Below the pieces are notes generated by a model. That model ran no database searches, was not told where the DNA came from, and saw nothing but the letters and a program-made list of their open reading frames with translations. From Xenorhabdus kozodoii (lineage in GTDB: Bacteria > Pseudomonadota > Gammaproteobacteria > Enterobacterales > Enterobacteriaceae), in the NCBI RefSeq assembly GCF_002632875.1, contig NZ_NJCX01000001.1, forward strand, positions 172,524-236,523: DNA of 64,000 bases. Direction: 5' to 3'. Shown in pieces: positions 18,431 through 28,723 of the stretch (position 1 is its first letter; each line of letters opens with the position of its first letter). Both the position numbers and the translations under genes were made by a program.

Positions 18431-18459
18431 TTTGCTGTGATGATGACAACGTAAAAATA

Positions 18460-18497
18460 GAAAAAGACAAACATCAGGGTTTGTCTTTTTCTTTTAG
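18460..18497. terminator. Bidirectional terminator between dld and sbcB
   Basis: Thirteen-base stem gaaaaagacaaac (18460-18472) and gtttgtctttttc (18479-18491) with a 6-base loop. T-rich on the plus strand and A-rich before the stem, so it can serve both convergent genes. Confidence 0.85.
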
Positions 18498-18519
18498 GTG
18501 ATGAACGGATAGAAAAGCC

Positions 18520-19950
18520 TTATTCGGCTATCTGGATTGCGTAATCAACCAGTGCTTTTAACTGGCGGCACTTTTCTTCATTAGATTGGTATTCAATAAA
18601 AAGCGCTTCAATAGTTGTAAGATATTGGCTGATATTTTCCTGTGTCAATGTATCCTGGCGATGGCGTAGCCAACGTTGTTGCTCGTCATAATCTAATGTA
18701 GTGGGATAGTTTCTTGCACGATAGCGAAATAATAGTGGCTTAATGCGTTCATCCTGGAAGGTTAAATCCAAGGCAGGTAGATTTTGGGGAGAAGTTTCTC
18801 TGATAATTTCCATGGCAGTCTTATCAGCATCACTGAAAAAACCACTGTATAGTTTCGTATCAACATTATCAGATTCTGGGAACGTTTCTGAATAAGAAAA
18901 CAGCTCAACAACTTTTTCTCTGATCTGCGGATTATTGCGTAAGATAACCCGATTTTGCTCACATTGGTGACGATCTAAACCTATTCGCTCCGCATCTTTT
19001 GGTCGCAAGGTATTTTCTGGCGCAATGATGGGACATTTATTAATATGCACGAGCTTAATGGGGACTGGGCTTTGATCTGGCTGCAATTCATCTCGTCGGG
19101 TATATAAGCGTTCGCGTAATTCATCTGCACTGAGTTCCAGAAGCGGGGTGATATCGCCTGCCAGATCGCACATGACTACCGCATTACGATTAGTCGGATG
19201 CCACGCTAGGGGGGCGATAAGGCTAATATTGCTGCGCAGGCTCCCAAACATGCCCGATACATGAACCAAGGGTTTCATTTGTGGAATATCAATTTGATGA
19301 CTGACTTTCTGTTTATTTCTTAACTGGAAAAAGTAATCAAACAATTTAGGTTGGGCTTTTTTCACCCGTTTTGCCATTGCAATCGTGGCATAAACATCAG
19401 ACATGGCATCATGGGCATGCGTATGCTCAACCCCATTGGCTTTTGTCAGATGTTCCAGTTTGAAGCTGGGTAATCCATCCTCATTTTCTGGCCAGACAAT
19501 GCCTTCCGGGCGCAAGGCATAGCAGGCACGTAAAACATCGAGCAAATCCCAGCGTGAGTTGCCTTTTTGCCAGCTATAAGCATAAGGATCATAAAAGTTA
19601 CGATAAAAGAGATGACGGCTGACTTCGTCATCAAAGCGAATGTTGTTATATCCAAGAATACAGGTATTGGGTTGGCTGAATGCTTCATGGATCTGTCGGG
19701 CAAATTCGGCCTCACGGACGCCTTTTTTCAATGCCAACTGGGGGGTAATCCCCGTGATCATGACAGCTTCAGGATCGGGAAGATAATCGTCAGCGGGAGC
19801 ACAATACACGACCAAAGGTTCTTCGATGATATTGAAATCACAGTCAGTGCGAACTCCTGCAAATTGTGCGGGGCGATCCAGGGCCGGATGCTTACCGAAA
19901 GTTTCATAATCGTGAAAGTAGAAACTTTGGCTTTCTTTACTGGTATTCAA
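18520..19950 (-). CDS. sbcB: Exodeoxyribonuclease I
   Basis: 3'-5' exonuclease on single-stranded DNA, acting in recombination and mismatch repair. The 476-residue protein (E. coli 475) has the DEDDh exonuclease motif HDYETFG (D14, E16) near the N-terminus, NNIRFDDE for the second Asp, and AHDAMSDVYATI for the catalytic His and last Asp. The rest covers the SH3-like and C-terminal domains that clamp DNA and contact SSB. E. coli has dacD between sbcB and tmaR; it is absent here. Confidence 0.96.
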   Translation of the reverse strand: MNTSKESQSFYFHDYETFGKHPALDRPAQFAGVRTDCDFNIIEEPLVVYCAPADDYLPDPEAVMITGITPQLALKKGVREAEFARQIHEAFSQPNTCILGYNNIRFDDEVSRHLFYRNFYDPYAYSWQKGNSRWDLLDVLRACYALRPEGIVWPENEDGLPSFKLEHLTKANGVEHTHAHDAMSDVYATIAMAKRVKKAQPKLFDYFFQLRNKQKVSHQIDIPQMKPLVHVSGMFGSLRSNISLIAPLAWHPTNRNAVVMCDLAGDITPLLELSADELRERLYTRRDELQPDQSPVPIKLVHINKCPIIAPENTLRPKDAERIGLDRHQCEQNRVILRNNPQIREKVVELFSYSETFPESDNVDTKLYSGFFSDADKTAMEIIRETSPQNLPALDLTFQDERIKPLLFRYRARNYPTTLDYDEQQRWLRHRQDTLTQENISQYLTTIEALFIEYQSNEEKCRQLKALVDYAIQIAE

Positions 19951-20305
19951 AGTTGTGTATTCTCCGTTGTCGCCAATTTAAGTTTTATTAATCAATGAAT
20001 TATATTTCCATTGGTGTCTCATTTATCTGGTTCTGTTGCCAGGCTGTACACCAAAAGCGATCATACCCAATGATGTTAAGTTACGTGTTATACATGGTAA
20101 ACCATATTATGGTGGATCTGAATTATTGGGTATGCACGTCATTGGTCGCTAACTGTGCAGCGAGAAAAGAGATTTGATTAAGGAATATATCTGGGAGACA
20201 GTTTATATCAATAAATTGTCGAAACTGACTTGTCTATGCGCTGCCTGAAATTGTATTGTGTAGTCAGCATAATAAATTATCGGTCTGATTAAAAAGGTGT
20301 GAAAA
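19951..20305. other. Divergent intergenic region sbcB-tmaR
   Basis: 355 bases that carry the promoters of both genes and a 73-base inverted-repeat element (20062-20134). No gene is supported; the short frame at 19995-20177 has no ribosome site and runs through the repeat. Confidence 0.55.
20062..20134. repeat. Small element with 10-base terminal inverted repeats
   Basis: catacccaat (20062-20071) and attgggtatg (20125-20134) are perfect inverted copies. The interior holds the nested palindromes tggtaaacca and ccatattatgg. The size and structure fit a miniature dispersed element. Its ends resemble the tatacc motif of the repeat between yeiH and yeiE. Confidence 0.5.
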
Positions 20306-20626
20306 ATGGACAACACAAATAAACCAACATTCCAAAATGTACTGGAGTTTGTGCGTATATTTCGTCGTAAAAACAAATTACAGCGCGAAATTGTAGACAA
20401 TGAGAAAAAGATCCGAGATAACCAGAAGCGTGTACTTCTGCTTGATAACCTGGGTGACTACATAAAACCGGGCATGTCGATTGAAGATATCCAAGGCATT
20501 ATTGCCCATATGCGCAGTGATTATGAAGAGCGGGTTGATGAATATATCATTAAAAATGCCGAGCTATCTAAAGAGCGCCGTGAGTTATCCAAAAAACTTA
20601 AGGCAATGGATGGTGGGGCGAAGTAA
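20306..20626 (+). CDS. tmaR: PTS system regulator TmaR
   Basis: Small coiled-coil protein (106 residues; E. coli TmaR, formerly YeeX, 109) that in E. coli gathers enzyme I of the sugar phosphotransferase system at the cell pole and controls its activity. The sequence is rich in charged heptads ([20 protein letters not shown]) with the conserved centre [16 protein letters not shown]. The start follows GGTGTG. Two PTS permease genes, fruA and ptsG, are missing from their usual sites elsewhere in this window, while TmaR is kept. Confidence 0.93.
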   Translation: MDNTNKPTFQNVLEFVRIFRRKNKLQREIVDNEKKIRDNQKRVLLLDNLGDYIKPGMSIEDIQGIIAHMRSDYEERVDEYIIKNAELSKERRELSKKLKAMDGGAK

Positions 20627-20652
20627 GTTAAAAAGGTCATTGTTTAGTGCTT

Positions 20653-20680
20653 AACCACGCCTAATGGCGTGGTTGTTTTT
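20653..20680 (+). terminator. Rho-independent terminator of tmaR
   Basis: aaccacgcc-taat-ggcgtggtt (20653-20674) followed by gttttt; 9-base GC-rich stem, 26 bases after the tmaR stop. Confidence 0.9.
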
Positions 20681-20685
20681 GGGTT

Positions 20686-21330
20686 TCAGTTCCAACGAGG
20701 TTTTAGTTCAGGATCTGCCAGGGCATAGATTTGATAGTAAGTTTGTTCATCTTCCGCCATTTGTGCCAATTGCTTTGCCACATCTTCTCGGCTTACCATG
20801 CCATGAACTTCTTCCTGATAACGTTTGCAATGTCCAGTACCCGGTTGATCCGTAAGACCTCCAGGGCGGATGATGGTAAAATCCAGTGTGCTGGTTTGCA
20901 GGTAGCTTTCGGCCAGTGATTTATGCCTGACCGATTGCCCGAATAATGACTTGGCTCGTGCTGATAATGTTTTCCAACTTTCACCACATCCAATGGATGT
21001 CACCAATAACATGCGGGAAATCTGGGCTTGTTCCAATGCATCTATTATTGCCATGTTCCCGTGGTGATCAGCATCCCCTCCGCCAATAGTTGAGAAAACA
21101 ACAGGATTTTCTCCCGCCAGCCCAATCGCTTTTTTTATGCTTTCTCTGTCACAAGCGTCACCGTGTATGACGTTAACCCCTGCTGCACTGAGCTCCACCG
21201 CTTGTTGTGTATTACGAATTAAGGCCGTGACAGGGTGGTTTTGTTTTAGTGCAATAGTAGCCAAATGGCGTCCAACACCTTTTCCAGCACCAAAAATTAG
21301 CCAAGGTTTCATAAACAGGAAGTTCTCCAT
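20686..21330 (-). CDS. NAD(P)-binding Rossmann-fold protein (SDR/NmrA type)
   Basis: A 214-residue atypical short-chain dehydrogenase-like protein. The dinucleotide site is LIFGAGKGVGRHLA near residues 11-24, followed by DACDRESIKKAI, VVFSTIGGGDADHHG and LVTSIGCG. The later TIIRPGGLTD is typical of NAD(P)H-binding families. There is no clear catalytic Tyr-x-x-x-Lys, so it may act as a sensor or as a flavin or quinone reductase. A second ATG six codons in (21312) is an alternative start, and neither has an ideal ribosome site. A Fur-box match lies just upstream, suggesting induction under iron limitation. Confidence 0.75.
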   Translation of the reverse strand: MENFLFMKPWLIFGAGKGVGRHLATIALKQNHPVTALIRNTQQAVELSAAGVNVIHGDACDRESIKKAIGLAGENPVVFSTIGGGDADHHGNMAIIDALEQAQISRMLLVTSIGCGESWKTLSARAKSLFGQSVRHKSLAESYLQTSTLDFTIIRPGGLTDQPGTGHCKRYQEEVHGMVSREDVAKQLAQMAEDEQTYYQIYALADPELKPRWN

Positions 21331-21350
21331 AAAAATTAACCAGTTTAAAT

Positions 21351-21369
21351 GATAATGATAACTATCTCA
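21351..21369 (-). promoter_or_regulatory. Fur box candidate
   Basis: GATAATGATAACTATCTCA matches the 19-base Fur consensus at 13 positions, including the first eleven in a row. It sits 20 bases upstream of the first ATG of the minus-strand NAD(P)-binding gene, where a bound repressor would block its promoter. Confidence 0.65.
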
Positions 21370-21430
21370 GTTTATTGAAATCGATAATTGAAAGGAATGA
21401 GATTAACTTGTTTTTGTTATGAATAAGGTA

Positions 21431-21460
21431 AAAAAATGGCTCCCAACCGGGGGAGCCATT
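21431..21460 (-). terminator. Rho-independent terminator of rne
   Basis: On the minus strand, aatggctccc pairs with gggagccatt across a 6-base loop and is followed by seven T. It lies about 23 bases after the rne stop. Confidence 0.9.
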
Positions 21461-21482
21461 TAACCCAAATCACAGTATCCAA

Positions 21483-24400
21483 TTATTCGGATGGCTGTGG
21501 TTTAGACATAGCAGAGGTTGCAATATTTGTTGCAGAATGCCCGCCTGCACCGCCTTTGCCTTTGAATGGATAAGCAGGGCGTTGCCATTCAGTGATAATC
21601 ACAGATTTGGTCGCCATATCCGGTGCCGGTGCTTTCGTCATTGGGGAATAGGCATGATGATTTTTTTCCACGATGATCGAAGATTCAGCAACTTTTGTCT
21701 CTTCCGTTTTAACTTCCTCTGTCTTAGGAGATATTTCCGTTGTGACAGTTGGTTGTTCTTCATGATGTTCCTGTTCAACAATAGACGTCACAATGATGGC
21801 ATCTGCTGCGTGATCTGCCTTAGGTATTTCTAATGCCGGTTCTATTGGTGTGACGATGGAAACACCATCGATAGCAGGTTTAGCATTGCCATCATAAGCG
21901 ATGCTACCTTGTTGCTCGGTTATTTCTTGCTCTGTCACTTTCTGTTCTGCTGTTGCAACCTGAGAGTCAGGTATTGCGACAAGTGATGCTGATTCTGCGA
22001 TTGATGGCATCAGAATAACTTTTTCCTGCTGTACAGGTGCTGTTTTTTCTTCAATCGTTTCGCTCATTACATCAACAAAAGCAGGAAGCTCAGGTTCAGT
22101 AACCGTCACAGGAGTAACAGGATAACGCACCCACACTTTGCCTGACGCCAGCTCTGGTGAGACGACAGCCATTTGCAATGGGACTGGCGATTGGGACAGA
22201 TTGCGCTCATCACGATAGCGACGACGACGCTGGCCGCTGACACGCAAGTGGCGTGGGGAACGGCGGGAACGACGTGGCATGGTGTTATCTTGCTGGTCAT
22301 TATTTTGTGAAACAACAGGTTGTGATACGGAATTTTGTGAATCTGTATTTTGTACAACGGTATCTTGCGGCATTTCCGGTTGATTAGCCGCTGCAATATG
22401 AGTATCAACAACGACGGGGACAGATGCTTTTGCTTCTTTATTCGCGTTTTCTGATACAGATTCAGGCATCACTGCCGGTAAGGCCACAATATTAGTTTCT
22501 TGCTTCACTTCGTCAGTGACACGTATTTTTTGCTCAAGTTGACGGCGTTGGCGGCGAGGCATGACTGGCTGACGTTCTTCAACCTCTTCCTCGACAATCT
22601 CAGGTTGATTAATGGCCTGTTGAGCTTTAGTTTCCAGTTGCTGCTGACGCTTTTCTTCCTGACGACGGCGTTGGCGTTCAACACGTTGTTCACGACGTTG
22701 CTGCTGTTGTGCTTCACGAGCTTCGTTATCTACCGCTGCGTTATCCTGAACAGGATTTTTCTGCTGGACAGTGCCATTATTACGGCCTTTGCGTTGCTCA
22801 TCTCGTTCACGGTTGTTACGTGTTTCATTCTCGCCACGTTCGCGACGTTGATTCTGGCGGCGTGGGTTGCGGCGATCTGATGGGCGGCGATTATCATTGG
22901 CAGAAGATTTTTTGCTCTTTTCTTGAGGTTGAGCTTCTTCTTCACCACTGAACATTTTTTTCAGGGCCTTTAAGAATCGGCTGAACAAACCGGGTTTTTC
23001 TGTTTGCTGCGGGTTATTAGCGACGGCTTTTTTCTCTTTTGCTTTTGCTGGTAACGGTGCAGATGCTTCTGCTGCCGGCAAATCAAAAGTTGAAATGGCG
23101 GGTTGTTCTGGACGCTTACGTTCATGCTGAACGTCGTCCTGAACATTGATCATTTCTGCTTCATGCAATTGTGGAAGCAAATAGCTTAAAGCGGAAATTT
23201 CTTCGCCTTTACGGACACGTAAGACCGAAAAATGCGGGGTTTGCATTTGATCGTTTGGAACAATGACCACCCCAACACCGCCTTGTCGGTGCTCAATGGC
23301 GCTGACTGCCTGACGTTTTTCATTCAGCAAGTAGGAAGCAATCTGCACAGGAACAATCGCATGAACTTGATGCGTGTTTTCTTTTAGTGCTTCTTCTTCG
23401 ATTAGGCGCAGAATTGACAGAGACAATGATTCGTTATCACGAATTGTGCCGGTGCCACTACAACGAGGGCAAACATGGTGGCTGGATTCGCCCAGAGACG
23501 GGCTTAAACGCTGACGCGACATTTCCAGTAAGCCAAAGCGGGAAATTCGGCCGATTTGAATACGGGCGCGATCTTGGCGCACCGCATCACGCAGCCGGTT
23601 TTCAACTTCACGTTGATGGCGCACTGGGGTCATATCAATGAAATCGATAACAATCAGGCCACCAAGGTCACGTAGACGCAATTGGCGTGCAATTTCATCA
23701 GCGGCTTCCAGATTGGTATTAAATGCGGTTTCTTCAATATCTCCACCACGCGTTGAACGGGATGAGTTGATATCGATTGCAGTCAAGGCTTCAGTCGTAT
23801 CGATGACCACAGAACCGCCCGAAGGTAATCTGACTTCGCGTTGGAAAGCTGATTCAATTTGCGATTCGATTTGATAATGGCTGAACAGAGGGACTTCGCC
23901 GCTGTATAGTTTGATTTTACTGGCAAAATCAGGACGTCCCAGCGCGGTAATGTGCTGGCGTGCCAAATCAAGGATTTTAGGGTTATCAATTAAAATCTCC
24001 CCAATGTCCGGGCGCAGATAATCACGGAATGCGCGCACAATAACATTGCTTTCCTGGTGGATCAGGAAAGGGGCAGGATGGATATCTGCGGCTTTTTTGA
24101 TGGCTTCCCAATGCTTCAGGCGGAAATTCAAATCTCCCTGCAAGGCATCGGCTGACTTGCCTACACCTGCAGTACGAACGATAAGACCCATGCCTTCTGG
24201 AACTTCGAGAGAAGAAAGCGCTTCTTTTAATTCGATGCGATCATCACCCTCAATGCGGCGAGAAATTCCGCCTGCCCTTGGATTATTTGGCATCAAAACT
24301 AAATAGCTGCCAGCCAAACTAATAAAGGTTGTTAAAGCTGCGCCTTTGTTGCCTCGTTCTTCTTTATCAACTTGGACGATGACTTCCTGACCTTCTTTAA

Positions 24401-24680
24401 GGATATCCTTAATATTAGGGCGACCATGGGAGTGATAATTACTTGGGAAATATTCGCGAGCAATTTCTTTTATGGGGAGGAAACCATGACGTTCCGCACC
24501 GTAATCAACAAAAGCAGCTTCCAGGCTAGGTTCAATTCGCGTAATTTTACCTTTATATATATTTGCCTTTTTCTGCTCGTGTCCTGGGCTTTCAATATCC
24601 AAATCATAAAGACGTTGCCCATCAACAAGGGCAACACGCAACTCTTCCTGCTGGGTCGCGTTGATTAACATTCTTTTCAT
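21483..24680 (-). CDS. rne: Ribonuclease E
   Basis: Essential endoribonuclease for mRNA decay and for rRNA and tRNA processing; scaffold of the degradosome. The catalytic half (about residues 1-529) has the S1 domain from about residue 35 and the DNase I-like site with Asp in [10 protein letters not shown] and IVIDFIDM. The zinc-link CPRCSGTG is near residue 405. A basic amphipathic helix, [16 protein letters not shown] near 565-580, matches the membrane-targeting segment. Arg-rich RNA-binding blocks follow, and the conserved tail ([13 protein letters not shown]) fits the PNPase-binding end. Total 1065 residues, versus 1061 in E. coli. The C-terminal half is repetitive and fast-evolving. Confidence 0.97.
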   Translation of the reverse strand: MKRMLINATQQEELRVALVDGQRLYDLDIESPGHEQKKANIYKGKITRIEPSLEAAFVDYGAERHGFLPIKEIAREYFPSNYHSHGRPNIKDILKEGQEVIVQVDKEERGNKGAALTTFISLAGSYLVLMPNNPRAGGISRRIEGDDRIELKEALSSLEVPEGMGLIVRTAGVGKSADALQGDLNFRLKHWEAIKKAADIHPAPFLIHQESNVIVRAFRDYLRPDIGEILIDNPKILDLARQHITALGRPDFASKIKLYSGEVPLFSHYQIESQIESAFQREVRLPSGGSVVIDTTEALTAIDINSSRSTRGGDIEETAFNTNLEAADEIARQLRLRDLGGLIVIDFIDMTPVRHQREVENRLRDAVRQDRARIQIGRISRFGLLEMSRQRLSPSLGESSHHVCPRCSGTGTIRDNESLSLSILRLIEEEALKENTHQVHAIVPVQIASYLLNEKRQAVSAIEHRQGGVGVVIVPNDQMQTPHFSVLRVRKGEEISALSYLLPQLHEAEMINVQDDVQHERKRPEQPAISTFDLPAAEASAPLPAKAKEKKAVANNPQQTEKPGLFSRFLKALKKMFSGEEEAQPQEKSKKSSANDNRRPSDRRNPRRQNQRRERGENETRNNRERDEQRKGRNNGTVQQKNPVQDNAAVDNEAREAQQQQRREQRVERQRRRQEEKRQQQLETKAQQAINQPEIVEEEVEERQPVMPRRQRRQLEQKIRVTDEVKQETNIVALPAVMPESVSENANKEAKASVPVVVDTHIAAANQPEMPQDTVVQNTDSQNSVSQPVVSQNNDQQDNTMPRRSRRSPRHLRVSGQRRRRYRDERNLSQSPVPLQMAVVSPELASGKVWVRYPVTPVTVTEPELPAFVDVMSETIEEKTAPVQQEKVILMPSIAESASLVAIPDSQVATAEQKVTEQEITEQQGSIAYDGNAKPAIDGVSIVTPIEPALEIPKADHAADAIIVTSIVEQEHHEEQPTVTTEISPKTEEVKTEETKVAESSIIVEKNHHAYSPMTKAPAPDMATKSVIITEWQRPAYPFKGKGGAGGHSATNIATSAMSKPQPSE

Positions 24681-25100
24681 TCTAACTTACTCATTATTTT
24701 TTACATTAATATAGAGCTGCGGGTAAAAAAGAGGTGAGCTACTGGGTTACCGATGGCCTCGTGTCTTTTACAAAACCGCCAGCCTCACGGCTATCGTCTG
24801 TATAGAGGCGCCTATTTGTCGGCGAGTCTGAATTTCATTTGAATACAGTACTCTTTCATTGGGGTTGTAATAAATCGGTACAGATTTTACCCAATCCAGT
24901 AAGCTGCCACTTGCAGCCCATAAATTATTTGATCAAACATTACGTCTTACGCCATTGCTGCGTTTTTGCTCGATCAAACAGACAACAAACAATTTCAATC
25001 TTGCCATTCATAGTTTAGTAAACCGTGGCCAGAAAGCATTATTCCATTGCTATTGGGGTGATAGCAAGGTGACTTTGTCGCTTTACGGGTTTTTTATTAG
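24681..25100 (-). promoter_or_regulatory. Long 5' leader of rne (autoregulatory UTR candidate)
   Basis: The divergent rne-rluC spacer is 555 bases, and the rne side can form several hairpins, for example ctgc-cactt-gcag (about 24911-24923), an ataggcgcct palindrome near 24803, and a 7-base inverted repeat ttgctat/atagcaa at 25047-25067. In E. coli a 361-base rne leader with hairpins lets RNase E cut its own mRNA. Position and length fit the same feedback, but individual hairpin homology was not proven. Confidence 0.5.
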
Positions 25101-25235
25101 GAAATAGTGATAGGTTGTTAATATTTAGTCTTTATCCTAAGTCAATTGAAACAATCAAGTAGAAAAAATGGGTGTTATTTAGACAGAGTTAAAAATGAGT
25201 GGCGCTCTGTTTGTTGGATAATTAGAATCTTGTCC

Positions 25236-26195
25236 ATGAAAACAGATAATCAAATTGTACAGTTTGTCACGATTGATGACGACCAGGCCGGCCAGCGAAT
25301 TGATAACTTTTTGTTGGCGCGTTTAAAAGGTGTACCTAAGAGCTTGATCTATCGGATCTTGCGTAAAGGTGAAGTCCGCGTTAACAAAGGAAGAATCAAG
25401 CCTGAATATAAATTGGCAGCAGGTGATATCATCAGGGTTCCACCGGTTAGGGTAGCAGAAAAGCAAGAAACAACACCTATATCCGCCAAGCTGGGTAAGG
25501 TTGCTGCTCTGGCGGAGTGTATTTTGTATGAAGATGACCATATTTTAGTCATAAATAAACCCTCAGGAACCGCCGTACATGGGGGCAGCGGCCTGAGTTT
25601 TGGTGTGATAGAAGGGTTGCGGGCTCTGCGTCCTGAAGCCCGTTTTCTTGAACTGGTGCATCGGCTTGACCGCGATACATCTGGTATTTTGTTGATTGCG
25701 AAAAAACGTTCTGCATTGCGAGCATTGCATGAACAATTACGTTTGAAACAGATGCAAAAAGACTATTTGGCGCTAGTGCGCGGGCAATGGCAATCCCATT
25801 GCAAAGTCGTCGAAGCCCCTTTATTAAAAAACCTCCTGCAAAGTGGGGAAAGGGTGGTTAAAGTCAATAAAGAAGGCAAACCGTCTGAAACCCGTTTTAA
25901 AGTTGAAGAACGATATGCGATTGCGACATTGATGCGAGCTAGCCCAGTGACGGGGCGGACTCACCAGATCCGCGTGCATACTTTATATGCGGGTCATCCC
26001 ATTGCATTTGATGATCGTTATGGTGATAGCACATTTGATGCCCAGCTTGCAGGAACAGGACTTAATCGATTGTTTTTGCATGCCAGTTCATTAAAATTTA
26101 CCCATCCATCCACAGGGGAATCTCTACGCTTCGAAGCCCCAATGGATGATAGGTTGCGAAATTGTTTAAGAATATTGCGACATAATAACCATTGA
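25236..26195 (+). CDS. rluC: 23S rRNA pseudouridine synthase RluC
   Basis: Makes pseudouridine at positions 955, 2504 and 2580 (E. coli numbering) of 23S rRNA. An N-terminal S4 RNA-binding domain (about residues 18-80) is followed by the RluA-type catalytic domain, with the active-site Asp in [10 protein letters not shown] near residue 145 and [10 protein letters not shown] start 90 bases upstream is open, but the ATG at 25236 gives 319 residues, the same as E. coli RluC. Its stop is two bases from the stop of convergent yceF. Confidence 0.95.
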   Translation: MKTDNQIVQFVTIDDDQAGQRIDNFLLARLKGVPKSLIYRILRKGEVRVNKGRIKPEYKLAAGDIIRVPPVRVAEKQETTPISAKLGKVAALAECILYEDDHILVINKPSGTAVHGGSGLSFGVIEGLRALRPEARFLELVHRLDRDTSGILLIAKKRSALRALHEQLRLKQMQKDYLALVRGQWQSHCKVVEAPLLKNLLQSGERVVKVNKEGKPSETRFKVEERYAIATLMRASPVTGRTHQIRVHTLYAGHPIAFDDRYGDSTFDAQLAGTGLNRLFLHASSLKFTHPSTGESLRFEAPMDDRLRNCLRILRHNNH

Positions 26196-26197
26196 GA

Positions 26198-26782
26198 TCA
26201 CACCGTCAGTGGGTTTATCCCCTGGCGGATAAGCATCTCTGTTAAAGTTATTAATGGTAAGCCGATAAGTGTGTTTGGATCTTTGCCATCAAGTTTTTCG
26301 AATAATGTAATGCCTAAGCCCTCGCTTTTGAAACTACCCGCGCAATTGAAGGGCTTTTCTTTGTTTAGATAATGAATAATTTCTGTTTCTGTGAGATCTC
26401 TGAAATAGACATGGAATAGCTCGCAACGAGTATCGATTTCCCCTGTTTTGCTATTGAATAAGGTAATGCCAGTATAAAACGTGACACATTTTCCACTGGC
26501 TTGTTTTAATTGCAGAAAAGCATTCTCAAAATGATGAGGTTTGCCGGTAATTTTGGCATCTAAAACACAAACTTGATCTGACGCTATAATGAGATGGCGA
26601 GAGTATTCCCACTGTAATGCGCGGGCTTTTGCCTGTGACAGCCGCATGACCAATTGTTTTGGACTTTCATTTTCCAGCGGGCTTTCATCAATATTGGGGG
26701 AAGCACAAGTAAAAGGTAACCCCAACTTTTTCAACAATAGGCGGCGATATTCAGAAGTTGACGATAAAACAATCGGAAGCAT
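26198..26782 (-). CDS. yceF: Maf-family 7-methyl-GTP pyrophosphatase
   Basis: House-cleaning nucleotide pyrophosphatase that hydrolyses m7GTP and related modified nucleotides. The 194-residue protein has the Maf start [19 protein letters not shown], the core SQAKAR, the catalytic IIASDQVC and the FKSEGLGI region. E. coli YceF is also 194 residues. It sits divergent from yceD, as in E. coli, and its 3' end is packed against rluC with a two-base gap. Confidence 0.93.
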   Translation of the reverse strand: MLPIVLSSTSEYRRLLLKKLGLPFTCASPNIDESPLENESPKQLVMRLSQAKARALQWEYSRHLIIASDQVCVLDAKITGKPHHFENAFLQLKQASGKCVTFYTGITLFNSKTGEIDTRCELFHVYFRDLTETEIIHYLNKEKPFNCAGSFKSEGLGITLFEKLDGKDPNTLIGLPLITLTEMLIRQGINPLTV

Positions 26783-26888
26783 CTTTTTTCCATAAAATAC
26801 GTGGAGAAATGTTTGTAGTCATTTTAAACTATACGTCGCTTAATAAGCGAATATTTGACGGAAAGGCGCAGATGTGTGGCCTTTTTCT

Positions 26889-26917
26889 TTGACTATGTCT
26901 CATTACAAAGATAATAT
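26889..26917 (+). promoter_or_regulatory. Consensus sigma-70 promoter of yceD-rpmF
   Basis: TTGACT (26889-26894), 17 bases, TAATAT (26912-26917): ten of twelve consensus positions with ideal spacing. The predicted start of transcription (about 26924) is only about three bases before the yceD ATG at 26927, so the mRNA would be leaderless or nearly so. Confidence 0.75.
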
Positions 26918-26926
26918 GCGCGCCTT

Positions 26927-27451
26927 ATGCAAAAGGTAAAATTACCCCTGACCATCGATGCGCTTCGAACAGCCCAGAAAAGATTGGACTACCATGGTAG
27001 CTATTCTGCTGGGCAAGTTTCCCGTATAGCAGGCTCCGTGGTCAGTGTGGATAGTGATGTAGATAGCTCATTATCATTTGAAATTGATAATCAGCGTCTG
27101 GCAGTTGTAAAAGGGCACTCCACAGTGGATGTTACGCTTACCTGTCAGCGTTGTGGCAGTAATTTCAGTCATCATGTTCACACAACGTATTGTTTTAGCC
27201 CGGTCGTCAAAGATGAGCAGGCTGAGGCATTACCGGAAGAGTATGAGCCAATAAATGTTAATGAATTTGGCGAAATAGATTTGCTGGCAATGATTGAAGA
27301 TGAAATAATTCTCTCTTTGCCGGTGGTTCCGGTACATGATTCTGAACACTGTGAAGTGTCCGACGCGGATATGGTGTTTGGTATACTGCCTTCTGAAGCA
27401 GAAAAACCAAACCCATTTGCCGTATTAGCCAGTTTAAAGAAAAGTACTTAA
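26927..27451 (+). CDS. yceD: DUF177 protein YceD (23S rRNA accumulation protein)
   Basis: A 174-residue protein of the DUF177 family, co-encoded with ribosomal protein L32 and implicated in large-subunit rRNA accumulation. The start [20 protein letters not shown] is nearly that of E. coli. A CQRCG pair near residue 67 and [16 protein letters not shown] near 140 may bind metal. No Shine-Dalgarno sequence precedes the ATG, which lies nine bases from a consensus -10 box. It is the first gene of the rpmF-plsX-fab cluster, with rpmF 12 bases on. Confidence 0.95.
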   Translation: MQKVKLPLTIDALRTAQKRLDYHGSYSAGQVSRIAGSVVSVDSDVDSSLSFEIDNQRLAVVKGHSTVDVTLTCQRCGSNFSHHVHTTYCFSPVVKDEQAEALPEEYEPINVNEFGEIDLLAMIEDEIILSLPVVPVHDSEHCEVSDADMVFGILPSEAEKPNPFAVLASLKKST

Positions 27452-27463
27452 GGAGTAAGGTCA

Positions 27464-27634
27464 ATGGCCGTACAACAGAATAAACCAACTCGTTCTAAAC
27501 GTGGTATGCGTCGTTCTCATGACGCACTGACTGCAACACTTGTCTCTGTAGACAAAACTTCTGGTGAAACTCACCTGCGTCATCACGTGACTGCTGATGG
27601 CTACTACCGTGGTCGCAAGGTAATCAACAAGTAA
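27464..27634 (+). CDS. rpmF: 50S ribosomal protein L32
   Basis: A 56-residue basic ribosomal protein, [20 protein letters not shown] at its start and [11 protein letters not shown] at its end. E. coli L32 is 57 residues including Met. It follows AAGGAGTAAGG, a strong ribosome site, 12 bases after yceD. It links ribosome supply to the downstream phospholipid and fatty-acid genes. Confidence 0.97.
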   Translation: MAVQQNKPTRSKRGMRRSHDALTATLVSVDKTSGETHLRHHVTADGYYRGRKVINK

Positions 27635-27664
27635 TTTCAGCTAATCAATTAGCAAGTTGATATC

Positions 27665-28717
27665 TTGGCTAATCTAACCTTAGCGTTAGATGCTATGGGC
27701 GGGGACTTTGGTCCTCGTGTTACGGTGCCTGCCGCGTTGCAGGCACTGGCATCTAATCCACAACTGAAGCTATTGTTGGTCGGTAATCCCGAAACCATCT
27801 TTCCTTTGCTTGCAAATCAAAATGCCGAGCTGCTTAACCGTTTGCAAATTGTTCCTGCGGAACATGTCATTTCCAATGATGCAAGGCCATCCCAAGCTAT
27901 TCGTTCCAGTCATGGTACTTCAATGCGTATGGCATTAGACTTGGTGAAGTCGGGCAAAGCACAGGCTTGTGTCAGCGCGGGAAATACCGGTGCGTTGATG
28001 GGATTGGCTAAACTGATGCTGAAATCCATTGAAGGAATTGAACGGCCGGCATTGATGACAGTGATACCTAATCTAAAACAGCAGAAGACAGTTGTATTAG
28101 ATCTAGGCGCTAATATTAATTGTAATAGCAGCATGTTAGTTCAGTTTGCGATTATGGGTTCCGTAATGGCGGAATATGTTGCTGGGATAGATAATCCACG
28201 TGTTGCGTTACTCAATATCGGGGAAGAAGAATCCAAAGGGCTGGATAATATCCGCGAAGCCGCTATAACCTTGCGCAGTATCCCAGCGATTAATTATATA
28301 GGGTATGTGGAAGGAAATGAGTTATTGACGGGGAAAACGGACGTACTCGTATGTGACGGCTTCGCAGGTAATGTTACGCTGAAGACGATGGAAGGTGCGC
28401 TTAGAGCGATTCTATCTCTGGTTAAGTCACCGGATGGTCAGCAAAAAAAATCATCTTGGTTATTGAAATTATTCAAGATGAAAATATTTAAAAAATGGTT
28501 GCTAAAACAAGTAACCAAACGGTTTGGCCATCTAAACCCTGATCAGTATAACGGAGCAACGTTATTAGGATTGCGCGGCATTGTCATAAAAAGCCACGGT
28601 GCTGCTAATGAACGTGCTTTCAAGGCTGCTATTGATCAAGCCATACAAGCTGTAGAGAAGCAGGTTCCTGACAGAATTGCTGCCCGGCTGGATGCAGTAT
28701 TACCCAAGAGTGAATAA
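27665..28717 (+). CDS. plsX: Phosphate acyltransferase PlsX
   Basis: Converts acyl-ACP to acyl-phosphate at the membrane surface for phospholipid synthesis. The 350-residue protein has the N-terminal [12 protein letters not shown], the Ser- and Gly-rich [13 protein letters not shown], and [11 protein letters not shown]. The reading frame starts with TTG at 27665; the first in-frame ATG is inside the conserved DAMGGDFGP motif, so a non-ATG start is needed. It begins 30 bases after rpmF, and fabH begins six bases after its stop. Confidence 0.95.
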   Translation: MANLTLALDAMGGDFGPRVTVPAALQALASNPQLKLLLVGNPETIFPLLANQNAELLNRLQIVPAEHVISNDARPSQAIRSSHGTSMRMALDLVKSGKAQACVSAGNTGALMGLAKLMLKSIEGIERPALMTVIPNLKQQKTVVLDLGANINCNSSMLVQFAIMGSVMAEYVAGIDNPRVALLNIGEEESKGLDNIREAAITLRSIPAINYIGYVEGNELLTGKTDVLVCDGFAGNVTLKTMEGALRAILSLVKSPDGQQKKSSWLLKLFKMKIFKKWLLKQVTKRFGHLNPDQYNGATLLGLRGIVIKSHGAANERAFKAAIDQAIQAVEKQVPDRIAARLDAVLPKSE

Positions 28718-28723
28718 ACATAA

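Noticed and set aside
19567-19998. 143-codon frame on the plus strand across the sbcB start
   Set aside because: It is antisense to the conserved exonuclease domain of sbcB and lacks a start signal.
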